NCBI GenBank assembly: GCA_963842725.1
Contig: CAWJHN010000004.1
Span: 1-64,000, forward strand
DNA length: 64,000 nucleotides
From: UBA10649 sp963842725
GTDB lineage: Bacteria; Actinomycetota; Actinomycetes; S36-B12
Reading direction: 5' to 3'
Under the pieces are notes generated by a model. That model was given only the letters and a program-made list of their open reading frames with translations. It searched no databases and had not been told where the DNA came from. The position numbers and the translations under genes are program-made. Positions 45,693-54,802 of this stretch are shown piece after piece (the first letter of the stretch is position 1; every line of letters begins with the position of its first letter).

Positions 45693-47444
45693 ATGGCGAA
45701 CCCATCAATCGAGACGGACGTCCTCATCGTCGGCGCCGGTCCTGCCGGGGCGAGCGCCGCTGCGCTGCTGGCCACGTACGGCATCAACACCATCATGCTG
45801 AACAAGTACGGCGGCGTCGCCAACTCGCCTCGCGCGCACATCACCAACCAGCGTGCCATGGAGGTTCTTCGCGACCTCGGTCTCGAGGCGGAGGCGGTTG
45901 AGGCTGCCACGCCGCAGCACCTCATGGGGGAGCACGTGTGGGCCACCAGCCTGGCCGGTGATGAGATCGGTCGTCTGCGGACCTGGTACACGCATCCGCA
46001 CTTCAAGGCTGAGCACGATCTCGGCTCGCCGTCCTCCGTCTGCGACATCCCCCAGGACATCATGGAGCCGATCCTCGTGAACGCGGCGTCCTACCGCGGC
46101 TCGAAGGTGCGCTTCAACACCGAGCTGATCAGCTTCACGCAGGACGAGGACTCGGTGACGGGGACCGTGGTCGACCGCCTGACAGGCACCGAGTACGACA
46201 TCAGGGCGAAGTACCTGATCGGCGCCGATGGCGGCCGCTCAAAGGTGGCCGAGATGGCAGGCCTTCCGTTCGAGGGCGAGATGGGTCTCGGCGGCTCGAT
46301 CAACGTCGTGTTCAAGGCGGATCTGAGCAAGTACGTCGAGCACCGTCCCGGCGACATGTACTGGTTCATCCAGCCGGGTGTCGGCCACGCTGGCATGGGC
46401 ATCGGCGTGCTGCGCGTTGTTCGCACCTGGAACCGCTGGGTCGGCGTGTCCGGCTACGACGTGAACGCGGGGGAGCCGGACCTCACGAACGAGCTCGGTG
46501 TCGCGATCGCACGCAAGCTCATCGGCGATGACAGCATCGAGGTCGAGGTCGAGTCACTGTCCACCTGGGCCGTCAATCACATGTGGGCGACCAACAACAC
46601 CGCAGGCCGGGTCTTCTGCGTCGGCGATGCCGTGCACCGTCATTCGCCCATGAATGGACTCGGATCGAACACGTCGATCCAGGACAGCTACAACCTGGCG
46701 TGGAAGCTGGCCATGGTCCTGCAGGGCAAGGCTGGCAGCGGCCTTCTGGACACCTACCGGCAGGAGCGGGTCCCGGTCGCCGAGCACCTCATCGATCGCG
46801 TGTCCCGCAGCAACGGCCTCATTCCGCCACTGTTCATGGCGCTGCACCTTCCGCCGACCTCCGACGAGGCGATGCTCAACTCCTCACTCGCCACGCTCAA
46901 CGCGCACGCGGCCGAGTCGACCGAGTTCCGAGAGGCCTTCGACCAGGCGCTGCACGGAACGATCATGTGCTACAACTCCCACGGCATGGAGTTGAACCAG
47001 TACTACATGTCCACTGCTGTCGTGACCGACGGCACCGAGGAGCCGGTTCCTCCGCGCGACCCCGAGGTCTACTACTTCGCCTCCACATACCCCGGCCGGC
47101 ACCTGCCGCACGTGTGGCTGACGAAGGACCAGCGCCACGTTGCACTGTTCGACCTCTGCGGCAAGGGCTCGTTCACCCTCCTCACCCGCGAGCTCAACGC
47201 GGCGTGGCAGGAGGCCGCTGCCCAGGCGAGCACGGACCTGGGCATCGACGTCAACGTCGTGTCCATCGGCCGCGACTGCGACTACGCGGACAGCTACGGC
47301 GACTTCGCCGCGATCTCGGAGATCGGCGAAGACGGCGCGATCCTCGTGCGCCCGGACCACATGGTCGCGTGGCGTTCGGCAGCGGCCGGTGACGCGCCCG
47401 CCGCTGACCTGGACCGGGTGCTCCGCGCAATCCTCGCCCGATGA
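45693..47444 (+). CDS. FAD-dependent aromatic monooxygenase (phenol hydroxylase/TfdB-like)
   Basis: A 583-residue class A flavoprotein adding OH next to a phenolic OH using NAD(P)H and O2, giving a catechol. Seen: the FAD motif VLIVGAGPAGASAAALLATY, SPRAHITNQRAMEVLRDLGL (typical of 2,4-dichlorophenol 6-monooxygenases), IGADGGRSKVAEMAG (DG motif), VFCVGDAVHRHSPMNGLGSN (GD motif) and a C-terminal thioredoxin-like domain (HVALFDLCGKGSFTLLT). GAAGGAG precedes the ATG. It overlaps the hydrolase gene by ATGA and is first in a four-gene operon. The exact phenol is unknown. Confidence 0.9.
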   Translation: MANPSIETDVLIVGAGPAGASAAALLATYGINTIMLNKYGGVANSPRAHITNQRAMEVLRDLGLEAEAVEAATPQHLMGEHVWATSLAGDEIGRLRTWYTHPHFKAEHDLGSPSSVCDIPQDIMEPILVNAASYRGSKVRFNTELISFTQDEDSVTGTVVDRLTGTEYDIRAKYLIGADGGRSKVAEMAGLPFEGEMGLGGSINVVFKADLSKYVEHRPGDMYWFIQPGVGHAGMGIGVLRVVRTWNRWVGVSGYDVNAGEPDLTNELGVAIARKLIGDDSIEVEVESLSTWAVNHMWATNNTAGRVFCVGDAVHRHSPMNGLGSNTSIQDSYNLAWKLAMVLQGKAGSGLLDTYRQERVPVAEHLIDRVSRSNGLIPPLFMALHLPPTSDEAMLNSSLATLNAHAAESTEFREAFDQALHGTIMCYNSHGMELNQYYMSTAVVTDGTEEPVPPRDPEVYYFASTYPGRHLPHVWLTKDQRHVALFDLCGKGSFTLLTRELNAAWQEAAAQASTDLGIDVNVVSIGRDCDYADSYGDFAAISEIGEDGAILVRPDHMVAWRSAAAGDAPAADLDRVLRAILAR

Positions 47445-48313
47445 CCGGCTCGAGCGCACCGGTGCCGGTCATGCCGGCTCGACAATCGGTCCAGACCGGC
47501 ACGTTCTCCACCGCGTACTACCAGGGTGGCGAAGGTCCGAGACGGCCCGTCATCCTCGTCCACGGCGGCGGCGCCGGCGCAGAGAGCGTCAGCAACTGGC
47601 AGCGCAGCTTCCCGCTCTTCGCCGCCCATGGTCCGACGTATGCCATGGACATGGTCGGTTTCGGCAACTCGGACGCCCCTTCACCCGAGGCGTTCGCCTA
47701 CACGCAGGACGCGCGCAACCAGCAGCTGATCGACTTCATCGAGGCGCTCGACCTCGGTCCAGTCCGCCTCATCGGCAACTCGATGGGCGGTTGCACCTCC
47801 CTTGGCGTGGCCATGAAGCGCCCGGACCTCGTCGACAGCCTTGTTCTCATGGGCAGCGGTGGACGGGCTCAGGCGGGCGCATTGTCGCCGGACCTCGGAC
47901 CCGTCATCCACTACGACTTCACCGTCGAGGGGATGCGCGCCATCATCGGCGTCCTCGCCAACCCGGGCTTCATCCCGTCCGACGAGCAGGTCGAGTATCG
48001 CTACGAGATGTCGATCCGACCTGAGCTCAAGGCCGCCTACAAGGCGACGATGGGCTGGGTCCGCGAGAACGGCCTGTACTACCCGGACGACGCGATCGCA
48101 GCCGTGAAGACCCGCACTCTGGTCGTCAACGGGAAGGAGGACAAGGTCGTCCCGATCGAGCAGGCCTTCGAGTTCCTCACGCTGCTGGAGAACTCCACCG
48201 GTTACCTCATCCCGCACTGCCGGCACTGGGCGATGATCGAGTACCCCGAGCTCTTCAGCAGGGTGTGCATCGACTTCTTCGAGGACACCACTGACTACGG
48301 AGTCGCACCATGA
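47441..48313 (+). CDS. Meta-cleavage product hydrolase (alpha/beta hydrolase)
   Basis: A 290-residue C-C bond hydrolase. ILVHGGGAGAESVSNWQRS is the oxyanion-hole region, LIGNSMGGCTSLG holds the nucleophile Ser near residue 109, NGKEDKVVP the Asp and IPHCRHWAMIEYPE the His. HGGGAG..NW is characteristic of BphD/HsaD/MhpC-type enzymes, which split the yellow ring-cleavage product into an acid and a hydroxydienoate. It overlaps both neighbours by 4 bases, ahead of the ring-cleavage gene in the operon. Confidence 0.88.
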   Translation: MTGSSAPVPVMPARQSVQTGTFSTAYYQGGEGPRRPVILVHGGGAGAESVSNWQRSFPLFAAHGPTYAMDMVGFGNSDAPSPEAFAYTQDARNQQLIDFIEALDLGPVRLIGNSMGGCTSLGVAMKRPDLVDSLVLMGSGGRAQAGALSPDLGPVIHYDFTVEGMRAIIGVLANPGFIPSDEQVEYRYEMSIRPELKAAYKATMGWVRENGLYYPDDAIAAVKTRTLVVNGKEDKVVPIEQAFEFLTLLENSTGYLIPHCRHWAMIEYPELFSRVCIDFFEDTTDYGVAP

Positions 48314-49506
48314 TCCGGTCCGACACGCGGATCGCGATCATCGGGGCGGGCGTCGGCGGCCTCACCCTCGCCCTTGCCCTGCGCGAGCGCGGCATCGACG
48401 CCGAGATCTACGAGCGCACCACGGAACTTCGCGAGGTGGGCGCGGCCGTGTACCTGGCCGCGAACGCATCGCGCTTCATCGAGAGGTGGGGACTGGGACA
48501 GGCGTTCTCCGACGCCTCGTGGGAGCCGACGGCGCTGATCTACCGCGACGGCCGGGACGGTCACGTCATCGCACGGCACGACGAGACCGAATCAGGGGCT
48601 TTCGGCGCGCCAGGCTACGGAATCCACCGCTCGGACCTCCAGCAGATCCTGGCCGACGCCGTCGGACGTGACCGGATCCAGCTGGGCAAGGAGATCACCT
48701 CGTACGCCCAGGAGGGTGACGAGGTCACGATCCAGTTCGGCGACGGCACGAGTGCGCAGGCCGACCTCGTCGTCGGTGCGGATGGCGCGCGATCGATCGT
48801 CCGTGAGCTGATGGTCGGGCACGACGACAGGATCTACACCGGCAGAAGCGGCTTCCGAGGCCTCGTCCCAGTCAAGGACCTGCCCAGCCTTCCCGATCCC
48901 GAGACGATCCAGTTCTGGATCGGACCGGACGGACACCTCTTGCACTACCCGATCGGTGGAGACGGAGACGTCATCAACTTCCTTCTGGTGAAGAGGATGC
49001 CGTGGGAGGCCGAGGACTGGACCGTCTCCGCTCTACCGGGCGAGCATCTGAAGCACTTCGAGGGCTGGCACCCGGCCGTCATCGAGATGATCAGTGCGCC
49101 CACCTTCGACCGTCGCTGGGCGTTGAACCGCCGCCCACCCCTGTCGCGGTGGTACGACGGTCGCGTGGTGCTGCTGGGAGATGCTGCGCACGCCCTCGTC
49201 CCGCACCACGGCCAGGGTGCCAACATCACCGTCGAGGACGCCGTCGTGCTGGCCCGCTGCCTCAGTGAAGCAGGCCCCGATGACGTCGACGACGCCGTCG
49301 CGTCCTACCAGGATCAACGGCTGGAACGCACTGCCCGGGTTCAGAAGGCGTCGTACGTCACCGCTGACGTACTGCACCTGCCGGATGGTGACGACGCAAC
49401 CCAACGCAACGCCCAACTCGCCTCGACCGACTGGATGCACGGGCAACTCGACTGGATCCACTCGTACAACGCTGATCCCAACTTCGACAAGGTGGCCCTC
49501 GCATGA
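48310..49506 (+). CDS. Salicylate/3-hydroxybenzoate hydroxylase-like FAD monooxygenase
   Basis: A 398-residue flavoprotein without the C-terminal extension of the first monooxygenase. It has IAIIGAGVGGLTLALAL at the start, VGADGARSIVREL (DG motif) and LLGDAAHALVPHHGQGANI (GD motif). Single-component salicylate 1-hydroxylases and 3-hydroxybenzoate 6-hydroxylases share this layout. Presumably it carries out a second hydroxylation or decarboxylative hydroxylation in the same route. ATGA overlaps on both sides. Confidence 0.87.
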   Translation: MIRSDTRIAIIGAGVGGLTLALALRERGIDAEIYERTTELREVGAAVYLAANASRFIERWGLGQAFSDASWEPTALIYRDGRDGHVIARHDETESGAFGAPGYGIHRSDLQQILADAVGRDRIQLGKEITSYAQEGDEVTIQFGDGTSAQADLVVGADGARSIVRELMVGHDDRIYTGRSGFRGLVPVKDLPSLPDPETIQFWIGPDGHLLHYPIGGDGDVINFLLVKRMPWEAEDWTVSALPGEHLKHFEGWHPAVIEMISAPTFDRRWALNRRPPLSRWYDGRVVLLGDAAHALVPHHGQGANITVEDAVVLARCLSEAGPDDVDDAVASYQDQRLERTARVQKASYVTADVLHLPDGDDATQRNAQLASTDWMHGQLDWIHSYNADPNFDKVALA

Positions 49507-50363
49507 ACATCGAACAGCTCGGATACCTCGGCTTCAACTCGACGGATCCCGCCGCGTTCTCGCAGTACGCGACCAGCACTCTGGGGATGCAGGCGGTCGA
49601 CCTGGGGACGGGGCGCCCGTCGTTCCGCGTCGACTCGTACGAGCAGCGCGTGATAGTCGAAGCGTCGGACAAGAATGGCGCTGCCTACATCGGCTGGCAG
49701 CTCGCCGACGCCGCGGCGCTGCAGGCGGCGGCCGCGGAGGTCCAGGCCACGGGCGTGGCCGTGGAGCAGGCGACTCCTGAGGAGCTTGAGGTCCGTCGGG
49801 TCGCCGACATGGTGCACTTCCTCGACCCGGCGGGTCACCGAGTCGAGCTGTACACAGGCCCTGCTCGGACCGGTGAGGCGTTCACCTCACCTCGCGGCAT
49901 CCCAGGATTCGTCGCCGAGGACCTCGGGCTGGGCCACTGCGTCCTGTCGACCCGGAACCTCCCTGAGACGCAGGCGTTCTACGTCGACGTGCTGGGCTTC
50001 AAGGTGAGCGACTACATGATCGATGCGCCGTTCACCGCAACCTTCATGCACTGCAACCCTCGCCATCACAGCATTGCGTTCGCAGACGGCAACTTCTTCA
50101 ACATCCCCAACGTGATGCACCACTTCATGCTGGAGATCGAGGACGAGGACGAGGTCGGTCGCCAATGGGACCACGTCCAGCACGAGGGTGTTCCCGTCGC
50201 GATGAATATCGGGCGTCACACCAACGACAACATGTTCTCGTTCTACGTTGCCTCGCCCGTGGGCGTCCTCACCGAATTCGGTGCCGGAGGCCGCCTGATC
50301 GACGACAGCACCTGGGAGGTCTGGCAGATGCCCGGGCCGGACATCTGGGGTCACAAGCACTGA
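49503..50363 (+). CDS. Extradiol ring-cleavage dioxygenase (BphC/HsaC type)
   Basis: A 286-residue two-domain vicinal-oxygen-chelate enzyme that opens a catechol next to its hydroxyls. Iron ligands are expected at the His of LGLGHCVLST (about 142), the His of VMHHFMLEIEDED (about 206) and the Glu of LTEFGAGG (about 256), with NPRHHSIAF the second-shell His loop. The N-terminal domain is the degenerate copy. It is the last operon gene; the later meta-pathway enzymes (hydratase, aldolase, aldehyde dehydrogenase) are not in this window. Confidence 0.9.
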   Translation: MNIEQLGYLGFNSTDPAAFSQYATSTLGMQAVDLGTGRPSFRVDSYEQRVIVEASDKNGAAYIGWQLADAAALQAAAAEVQATGVAVEQATPEELEVRRVADMVHFLDPAGHRVELYTGPARTGEAFTSPRGIPGFVAEDLGLGHCVLSTRNLPETQAFYVDVLGFKVSDYMIDAPFTATFMHCNPRHHSIAFADGNFFNIPNVMHHFMLEIEDEDEVGRQWDHVQHEGVPVAMNIGRHTNDNMFSFYVASPVGVLTEFGAGGRLIDDSTWEVWQMPGPDIWGHKH

Positions 50364-50442
50364 CGGATGGGTGTCTTGGCCAGCCGTCCCACCGGTATGA
50401 CAGCACTGCCGCGTGGCGCACAACGGGAGTGGGGAACCAGCG

Positions 50443-50694
50443 CTAGTGGACGAGTTCCCTTGCCTTGTCGAACGCCCGGTCGACGAGGTCCTTTGTCTTG
50501 TCGAATCCCCCGTCCACGAACCCCTCGACCGAGTCGATCGCTCCGCGGACCCTGCCCTGGAGATGCTGGATCTTCTCTGCGGTCTCCCCAGACAGCCGAT
50601 CCGCGTTGCCTCCGGCTTCGAGGTTCTTGTCACCCGTGACGATCCCGGTGACCTGCTTGGCCTTGCCCTTGACCTGATCGGACTTGGCAGTCAT
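50443..50694 (-). CDS. CsbD-family stress protein
   Basis: An 83-residue, highly charged, helical protein beginning MTAKSDQVKGKAKQVTGIVT, the CsbD signature, extended by FDKTKDLVDRAFDKARELVH. CsbD genes are usually under general-stress sigma control; the exact role is not known. ATG 50694 has AAGGAG upstream; the longer frame to 50799 was rejected. It converges with the aromatic operon. Confidence 0.85.
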   Translation of the reverse strand: MTAKSDQVKGKAKQVTGIVTGDKNLEAGGNADRLSGETAEKIQHLQGRVRGAIDSVEGFVDGGFDKTKDLVDRAFDKARELVH

Positions 50695-50847
50695 CGCACA
50701 CCACTCCTTCTGGCCGGAAGGCGTGCCATGCCCAAGGTGGACGCGCGCGCGCCTGTGGCCGCCGAACGGGGGCCGAGCCCCGGAAGGGTTCATACCCAAA
50801 CCCAGTATCCCACCGGCCCACCTCTAACCGGGGCGAGAGCCCATCGG

Positions 50848-51186
50848 TCAGACGAGGGGGTCGAACATGATCTCCCGGACCTCCTGCGCGCAGCGGCAGG
50901 CGCCTGCGAACCTGGCAGCCCACTCCAGTGCGTCCTCGCGTGAGGGCACGTCGACGATCACGAACCCGCCGATGACCGCCTTGGTCTCCGGGTACGGACC
51001 TTCCGTGACCATCCCGTCGGTGGCCACGATGATCGCCGGCTGGCTCTCCACTCCGCCGCCGAAGATCCACACCCCTGCGTCCTGGGCAGCCCGGACCACC
51101 GCGTGCGCGGCCTCGCCCACAGCCGGCACGTCCTCCGCGGGGATGTCCATCGCGCCATCATCGAACGAGATCAGGTACCGCGTCAT
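50848..51186 (-). CDS. YCII-related domain protein
   Basis: A 112-residue small alpha-beta protein. It opens MTRYLISFDDGAMDIPAEDV and contains VTEGPYPETKAVIGGFVIVD, the DGPF/YCII signature, found also beside ECF sigma factors. No sigma factor is adjacent here. GGGAG precedes ATG 51186; the upstream in-frame extension was not used. Function unknown. Confidence 0.8.
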   Translation of the reverse strand: MTRYLISFDDGAMDIPAEDVPAVGEAAHAVVRAAQDAGVWIFGGGVESQPAIIVATDGMVTEGPYPETKAVIGGFVIVDVPSREDALEWAARFAGACRCAQEVREIMFDPLV

Positions 51187-51269
51187 CCCATGGCTCCCTT
51201 GTCCCGACGGCCACCTCCGGCAGCTGCGCAACGCAGATACGGCATGCTCAGGATGCCGCTTCCACCCGC

Positions 51270-51566
51270 AACCGTGCTAGTACGAAGGCCACCGGGAAGT
51301 CCGACGCGCAGACCGACACGTTCCACGGGCGCTTCGTCGCGCTGACAAAGGATGTCGAGGTGGTCCAAGCGGTCGAGTTCGAGACATCGCATCCGACGCT
51401 TCCGGGGGAGATGCGGATGACGTACACACTCGCCGACGCACCCGGGGCGGATCCGACCTGGTCGGCCTCCACGAGAACCTGCCTGCCGGAGTCAGCGACG
51501 GACAACGATCTCGGCTGGCATATCTCCATCGCGAAGCTCGCCCGCCTCGTCGAGACTCCGAGATAG
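51270..51566 (+). pseudogene. SRPBCC/AHSA1 protein, N-terminus missing and frameshifted
   Basis: QTDTFHGRFVALTKDVEVVQ, VEFETSHPTLPGEMRMTYTL and, after a one-base excursion, LVGLHENLPAGVSD and NDLGWHISIAKLARLVETPR match the second half of activator-of-Hsp90-like START-fold proteins. The first half is absent: there is no start codon and the upstream sequence is different. A true remnant. A complete SRPBCC gene exists at 63231. Confidence 0.6.
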
Positions 51567-51627
51567 CAGCGGGCAGAGATCCCGTCGGATGTGGTGGCCA
51601 AGAGAAGATTAGGTGTAGGACTTCACT

Positions 51628-51691
51628 GTAGAACTACGGTGTTGACAGCCACCGATGGACGTGGGATGGTGAGTCTACGTCGTAGACCTAC
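51628..51691 (+). promoter_or_regulatory. Repeated GTAG-N2-CTAC boxes in front of a small membrane gene
   Basis: GTAGAACTAC (51628-51637) and GTAGACCTAC (51682-51691) are 54 bases apart, both followed by GG. The second overlaps a perfect palindrome GTCTACG-T-CGTAGAC (51673-51687). TTGACA at 51642-51647 could be a -35. The arrangement suggests two operators of one regulator; the CTACnnnGTAG pattern resembles BlaI/CopY-type sites. No such regulator is encoded here. Confidence 0.5.
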
Positions 51692-51728
51692 GGCGTCGGA
51701 GTGCGATTCACGTCGGGAGAGCAGCGTC

Positions 51729-51884
51729 ATGATCATCCTCGGAATCATCTTGATCGTCGTCGGCTTGGTCGCGAAGATCTCGATCCTTACGTCCATCGGC
51801 GTCATCCTCCTCATCGTCGGGGCGGTCCTCGCGCTGCTCGGCGCGATCGGCAAGCCGGTCGGCGGCCGTCGCTCGTACTACTGA
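51729..51884 (+). CDS. 51-residue membrane protein
   Basis: MIILGIILIVVGLVAKISIL followed by TSIGVILLIVGAVLALLGAI and a basic tail GKPVGGRRSYY: two short transmembrane helices joined by a tight turn. Similar tiny DUF-type membrane proteins are common in actinobacteria. A weak GGGAGAGC lies ahead of the ATG. It sits behind the GTAG/CTAC boxes and 143 bases before the cupredoxin-like gene. Function unknown. Confidence 0.75.
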   Translation: MIILGIILIVVGLVAKISILTSIGVILLIVGAVLALLGAIGKPVGGRRSYY

Positions 51885-52026
51885 GCCAGGCCCTGCCACG
51901 GTTGCCGGCCGCGTCATCGAGGCCGTCGCCTGACAGTCGTCCCGCTACCTCTACCGCAGCACATGCACGACCACTGAAAGACCGCATCAAGGCTCCGAGT
52001 CGGGGCACAATCGAAAGGGCACTCCC

Positions 52027-52986
52027 ATGACCACTCACCGGATTAAGTGGACCCGGACGGCCGTCGCTGTCGCCGTCGTCGGCTCCATGATCGGCGTTGC
52101 CGTCCCCGCCCTCGTGGCAAGTCCAGCCAGTGCCGCCACCCAGACCATCACGATCACCACGTCGGGCTTCGTCCCGATGAACCTGACGATCAAGGTCGGC
52201 GACACGATCTCCTTCGCGAACGCCGACGTGGCCGTCCACGAGGTCCTGTTCAAGGCGACGACCGGGTTCACGTGCACCGTGTCCCCGCTTGTCGTCCAGC
52301 CCTCGACGACCCAGTCCTGCACGTGGACCGCTGCCGGCAGCTATGCATACTCCGATCCGAACCAGCGCGACAGGAACTTCCGCGGCACGGTGACCGTTGA
52401 CCCGGTTACGCCCGTCGTGGTCCCCACGGTGACCCTCGTCGCCTCATCCACGGTGGTCAGGTACGGAGCCCAGGTCACGCTGTCGGGCAAGGTCGTGCCC
52501 AGTTCGGCCGGCACGGCCGTCGACATCCTCGCGCGGGCCTTCGGTGAGACCGCCTACACGAAGGTGGCATCGGTCGCGACAACGAATCGCGGCATCTACT
52601 CCGTGGCCGTCACTCCGGAGATCGCGACAAGCTACCGGGCGGAGTTCCTGAACGGAACCGTCCGGGTCGTCAGTCCCGTCACCTCGATTGCCGTGCGGCC
52701 CGCGGTGCGACTCGTGCTGCGCTCGATCACGGGCACTCACGCGAAGTTCACGGTCAGGGTCACGTCGGGCATGACCTACGAGGGCGCGTACGTGCGCGTC
52801 CAGCGGAAGAACAGCCTGGGCGGATGGACCACCCTCAAGCGGGCCACGCTCGGGACCTTCTCCACCGCCCGATTCACCGTACGGCTGCCCAGCGGCACCA
52901 GCCGCATCCGGGTCCTGCTGCCCAGCTCCCAGGCCGGGGCGGGCTACCTGTCCAGCACCAGTCGCACCATCACCGTCAGCCGATAG
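52027..52986 (+). CDS. Secreted cupredoxin-like protein with C-terminal beta modules
   Basis: A 319-residue exported protein. The signal peptide ends ASPASAAT (about residue 37). An N-terminal plastocyanin/azurin-like domain follows: FVPMNLTIKVGDTISFANAD, AVHEVLF (His ligand) and TTQSCTWTAAGSYAYSD (Cys). The terminal ligand is not obvious, so copper binding is tentative. From residue 140 there are two beta-sandwich modules (VVRYGAQVTLSGKVVPSSAG). AAAGGG precedes the ATG. It is followed closely by a PRC-barrel gene. Confidence 0.75.
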   Translation: MTTHRIKWTRTAVAVAVVGSMIGVAVPALVASPASAATQTITITTSGFVPMNLTIKVGDTISFANADVAVHEVLFKATTGFTCTVSPLVVQPSTTQSCTWTAAGSYAYSDPNQRDRNFRGTVTVDPVTPVVVPTVTLVASSTVVRYGAQVTLSGKVVPSSAGTAVDILARAFGETAYTKVASVATTNRGIYSVAVTPEIATSYRAEFLNGTVRVVSPVTSIAVRPAVRLVLRSITGTHAKFTVRVTSGMTYEGAYVRVQRKNSLGGWTTLKRATLGTFSTARFTVRLPSGTSRIRVLLPSSQAGAGYLSSTSRTITVSR

Positions 52987-53003
52987 TCGAGAAGGGGATC
53001 GCC

Positions 53004-53486
53004 ATGACCACCACACCCGAATCCACCGACCAGGTCGAGGCAACGCCATCCTCCGACGCTGCCGCTGCGCCGGATCCCTCATCACCCGCTGACACGCCGG
53101 TGGCTGCTGAGCAGGCGACCGTTCGCCCGGCGGCAACGTGGACGGTCAGCGAATGGCTCGGCAAGGTGATCATCGACCGGGATGGTGAGCGCATCGGCAA
53201 GCTCCAGGACGTCTATGTCGACGTCGAGACCGACGTGCCCCAGTTCGGCACGGTCAAGGAGGGGTTCTTCGACCGCCACCTCACGTTCGTGCCGCTCGTC
53301 GGCGTCGAGGTCGGGCCCGACGAACTGAGAGCAGCCGTCCACAAGGCGCAGGTCAAGTCGGCTCCCGATCTGGATCTGCAGGGGCAGGAGATGTCCCAGG
53401 CCGACGAATCGGCCCTGTATCACCACTTCGAGATGAACTACACCCCGATTGCCAGCGAAAGCGGCCGACGCCTCGCTCGACGATGA
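53004..53486 (+). CDS. PRC-barrel domain protein
   Basis: A 160-residue protein: a disordered Ala/Pro/Ser/Thr N-terminus (about 45 residues), then WLGKVIIDRDGERIGKLQDV and FGTVKEGFFDRHLTFVPLVG, a PRC-barrel, with a short acidic-helical tail. It is probably cytoplasmic and adaptor-like. GAAGGGGAT precedes ATG 53004, 15 bases after the cupredoxin-like gene, and the small acidic gene follows after 41 bases, so the three may be an operon. Confidence 0.82.
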   Translation: MTTTPESTDQVEATPSSDAAAAPDPSSPADTPVAAEQATVRPAATWTVSEWLGKVIIDRDGERIGKLQDVYVDVETDVPQFGTVKEGFFDRHLTFVPLVGVEVGPDELRAAVHKAQVKSAPDLDLQGQEMSQADESALYHHFEMNYTPIASESGRRLARR

Positions 53487-53527
53487 CGCCGTCCACGAGG
53501 ACTAGCAAAGATCGCAGAGGAGATCCC

Positions 53528-53713
53528 ATGACTGACACCACTCACGAGCCCGACCCCGACGACGCGGCTGACGACGAGCTGGCCGCGGAGCGCGCCGGCC
53601 AATCGACAACGGCCGAGGAGGCCATGGACGTCGTGACGGAGGAGGACGGCTTCGCCGACGAGTCGTCCTACACGCCGAGTGCGGGGCTGCAGGAAGACGA
53701 CCAAGGCTCGTAG
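53528..53713 (+). CDS. Small acidic protein (intact paralogue of 27861)
   Basis: A 61-residue, strongly acidic protein: MTDTTHEPDPDDAADDELAA, ERAGQSTTAEEAMDVVTEED, ESSYTPSAGLQEDDQGS. No Cys, no hydrophobic segment; probably disordered. GAGGAG precedes the ATG. A damaged copy lies at 27861-28064, sharing RAGQSTTAE and the start. I do not recognise a family; association with the PRC-barrel and CsbD genes suggests a stress or envelope setting. Confidence 0.75.
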   Translation: MTDTTHEPDPDDAADDELAAERAGQSTTAEEAMDVVTEEDGFADESSYTPSAGLQEDDQGS

Positions 53714-53875
53714 CCTGGGGTGCGCGCGCCGGAATTGGGCGCGGGCATGCATCGGCTCAGTCCGCAGCTGGCAGATCCCCATGAGGGTTGGCACGTGACT
53801 CTCGAGTGGGCACTTCGCACTCCCGCGAGCGCGTCCCTTGGTGTTCGATGGACGCATCCGACAGCGGGAGGACCG

Positions 53876-54681
53876 ATGCCGAGCGGCGATGAGATCCGAG
53901 ACGCTCAGCGAGCGACGTGGGCCGGGCTGTCTGCCGGCTGGGAGAAGTGGGACTCGGTCATCATGGATCAGCTGGCTCCGGTCAGCGACTGCGATGATCG
54001 ACCGCCTCGGCATCGCCGACGATCAGCGGCATCTCGACATCGCGGCGGGCACCGGAGAGCCGGGGCTGACCGTCGCCAGGCTCGCGCCGAGGGGCCACGT
54101 CGTTCTGACCGACCTTTCGGCCGAGATGCTCGACATCGCGACGCGACGAGCGAACGCGCAGGGGATCACCAACGTCGAGACCAAGGTGTGCAGCGCCGAT
54201 GACCTGCCATTCGGTGACGCGACGTTCGACAGTGTCTCGGTGCGGTTCGGATACATGTTCCTTCCCGACCTCGCCAGAGCGACGGCCGAGTTCGCGCGCG
54301 TGCTCAAGCCGGGTGGACGTCTCTGCTCGTCGGTATGGGTCAGGCCCGAGGAGAACCCGTGGACGACGATCGCCGTGCAGGCCATCGCGACGGAGGCGGC
54401 GCTGGCGCCACCCGACCCGGACGGTCCGAACATGTTCCGGTGCGCGGCCCCGGGATATGTCAGTGCCCTGTACGAGGCGGCGGGGCTGCGCGACGTTGCC
54501 GAGTGGGACGTTGACGTCGAACTCGTGACCCGAGTCGCCAGTGCAGTACTGGGAGATGATCAGCGAGCACGTCTCACTCGCAGCCGCAGCGCTTCAGCAG
54601 GTCGACGAAGCGGCGCGGGAGCGGATCGCGAACGCCGTCATCGCCGAGGTCAGCACCTACGAAGTAGGACGGCAAGGGTAA
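53876..54681 (+). pseudogene. Class I SAM-dependent methyltransferase, two frameshifts
   Basis: UbiE/COQ5-like enzyme. Reading with two one-base corrections: IRDAQRATWAGLSAGWEKWD, then (after an extra base near 53990) HLDIAAGTGEPGLTVARLAP (SAM motif I), VVLTDLSAEMLDIATRRANA, VSVRFGYMFLPDLARA and FARVLKPGGRLCSSVW, then (after an extra base near 54535) QYWEMISEHVSLAAAALQQV to EVGRQG and TAA at 54681. Length about 267, normal. Substrate unknown. Likely intact with errors. Confidence 0.75.
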
Positions 54682-54802
54682 GGATTCCGGGCGTGGCCCG
54701 CTGCATCGTCGGCACGAAGTAGGGACGCCGCGTTCGCGCCATCGGGGCAGCGCTGCGGAACGTGACAGGCACCGGGGCAGCGCGCTGAATCACCACCTCG
54801 GT

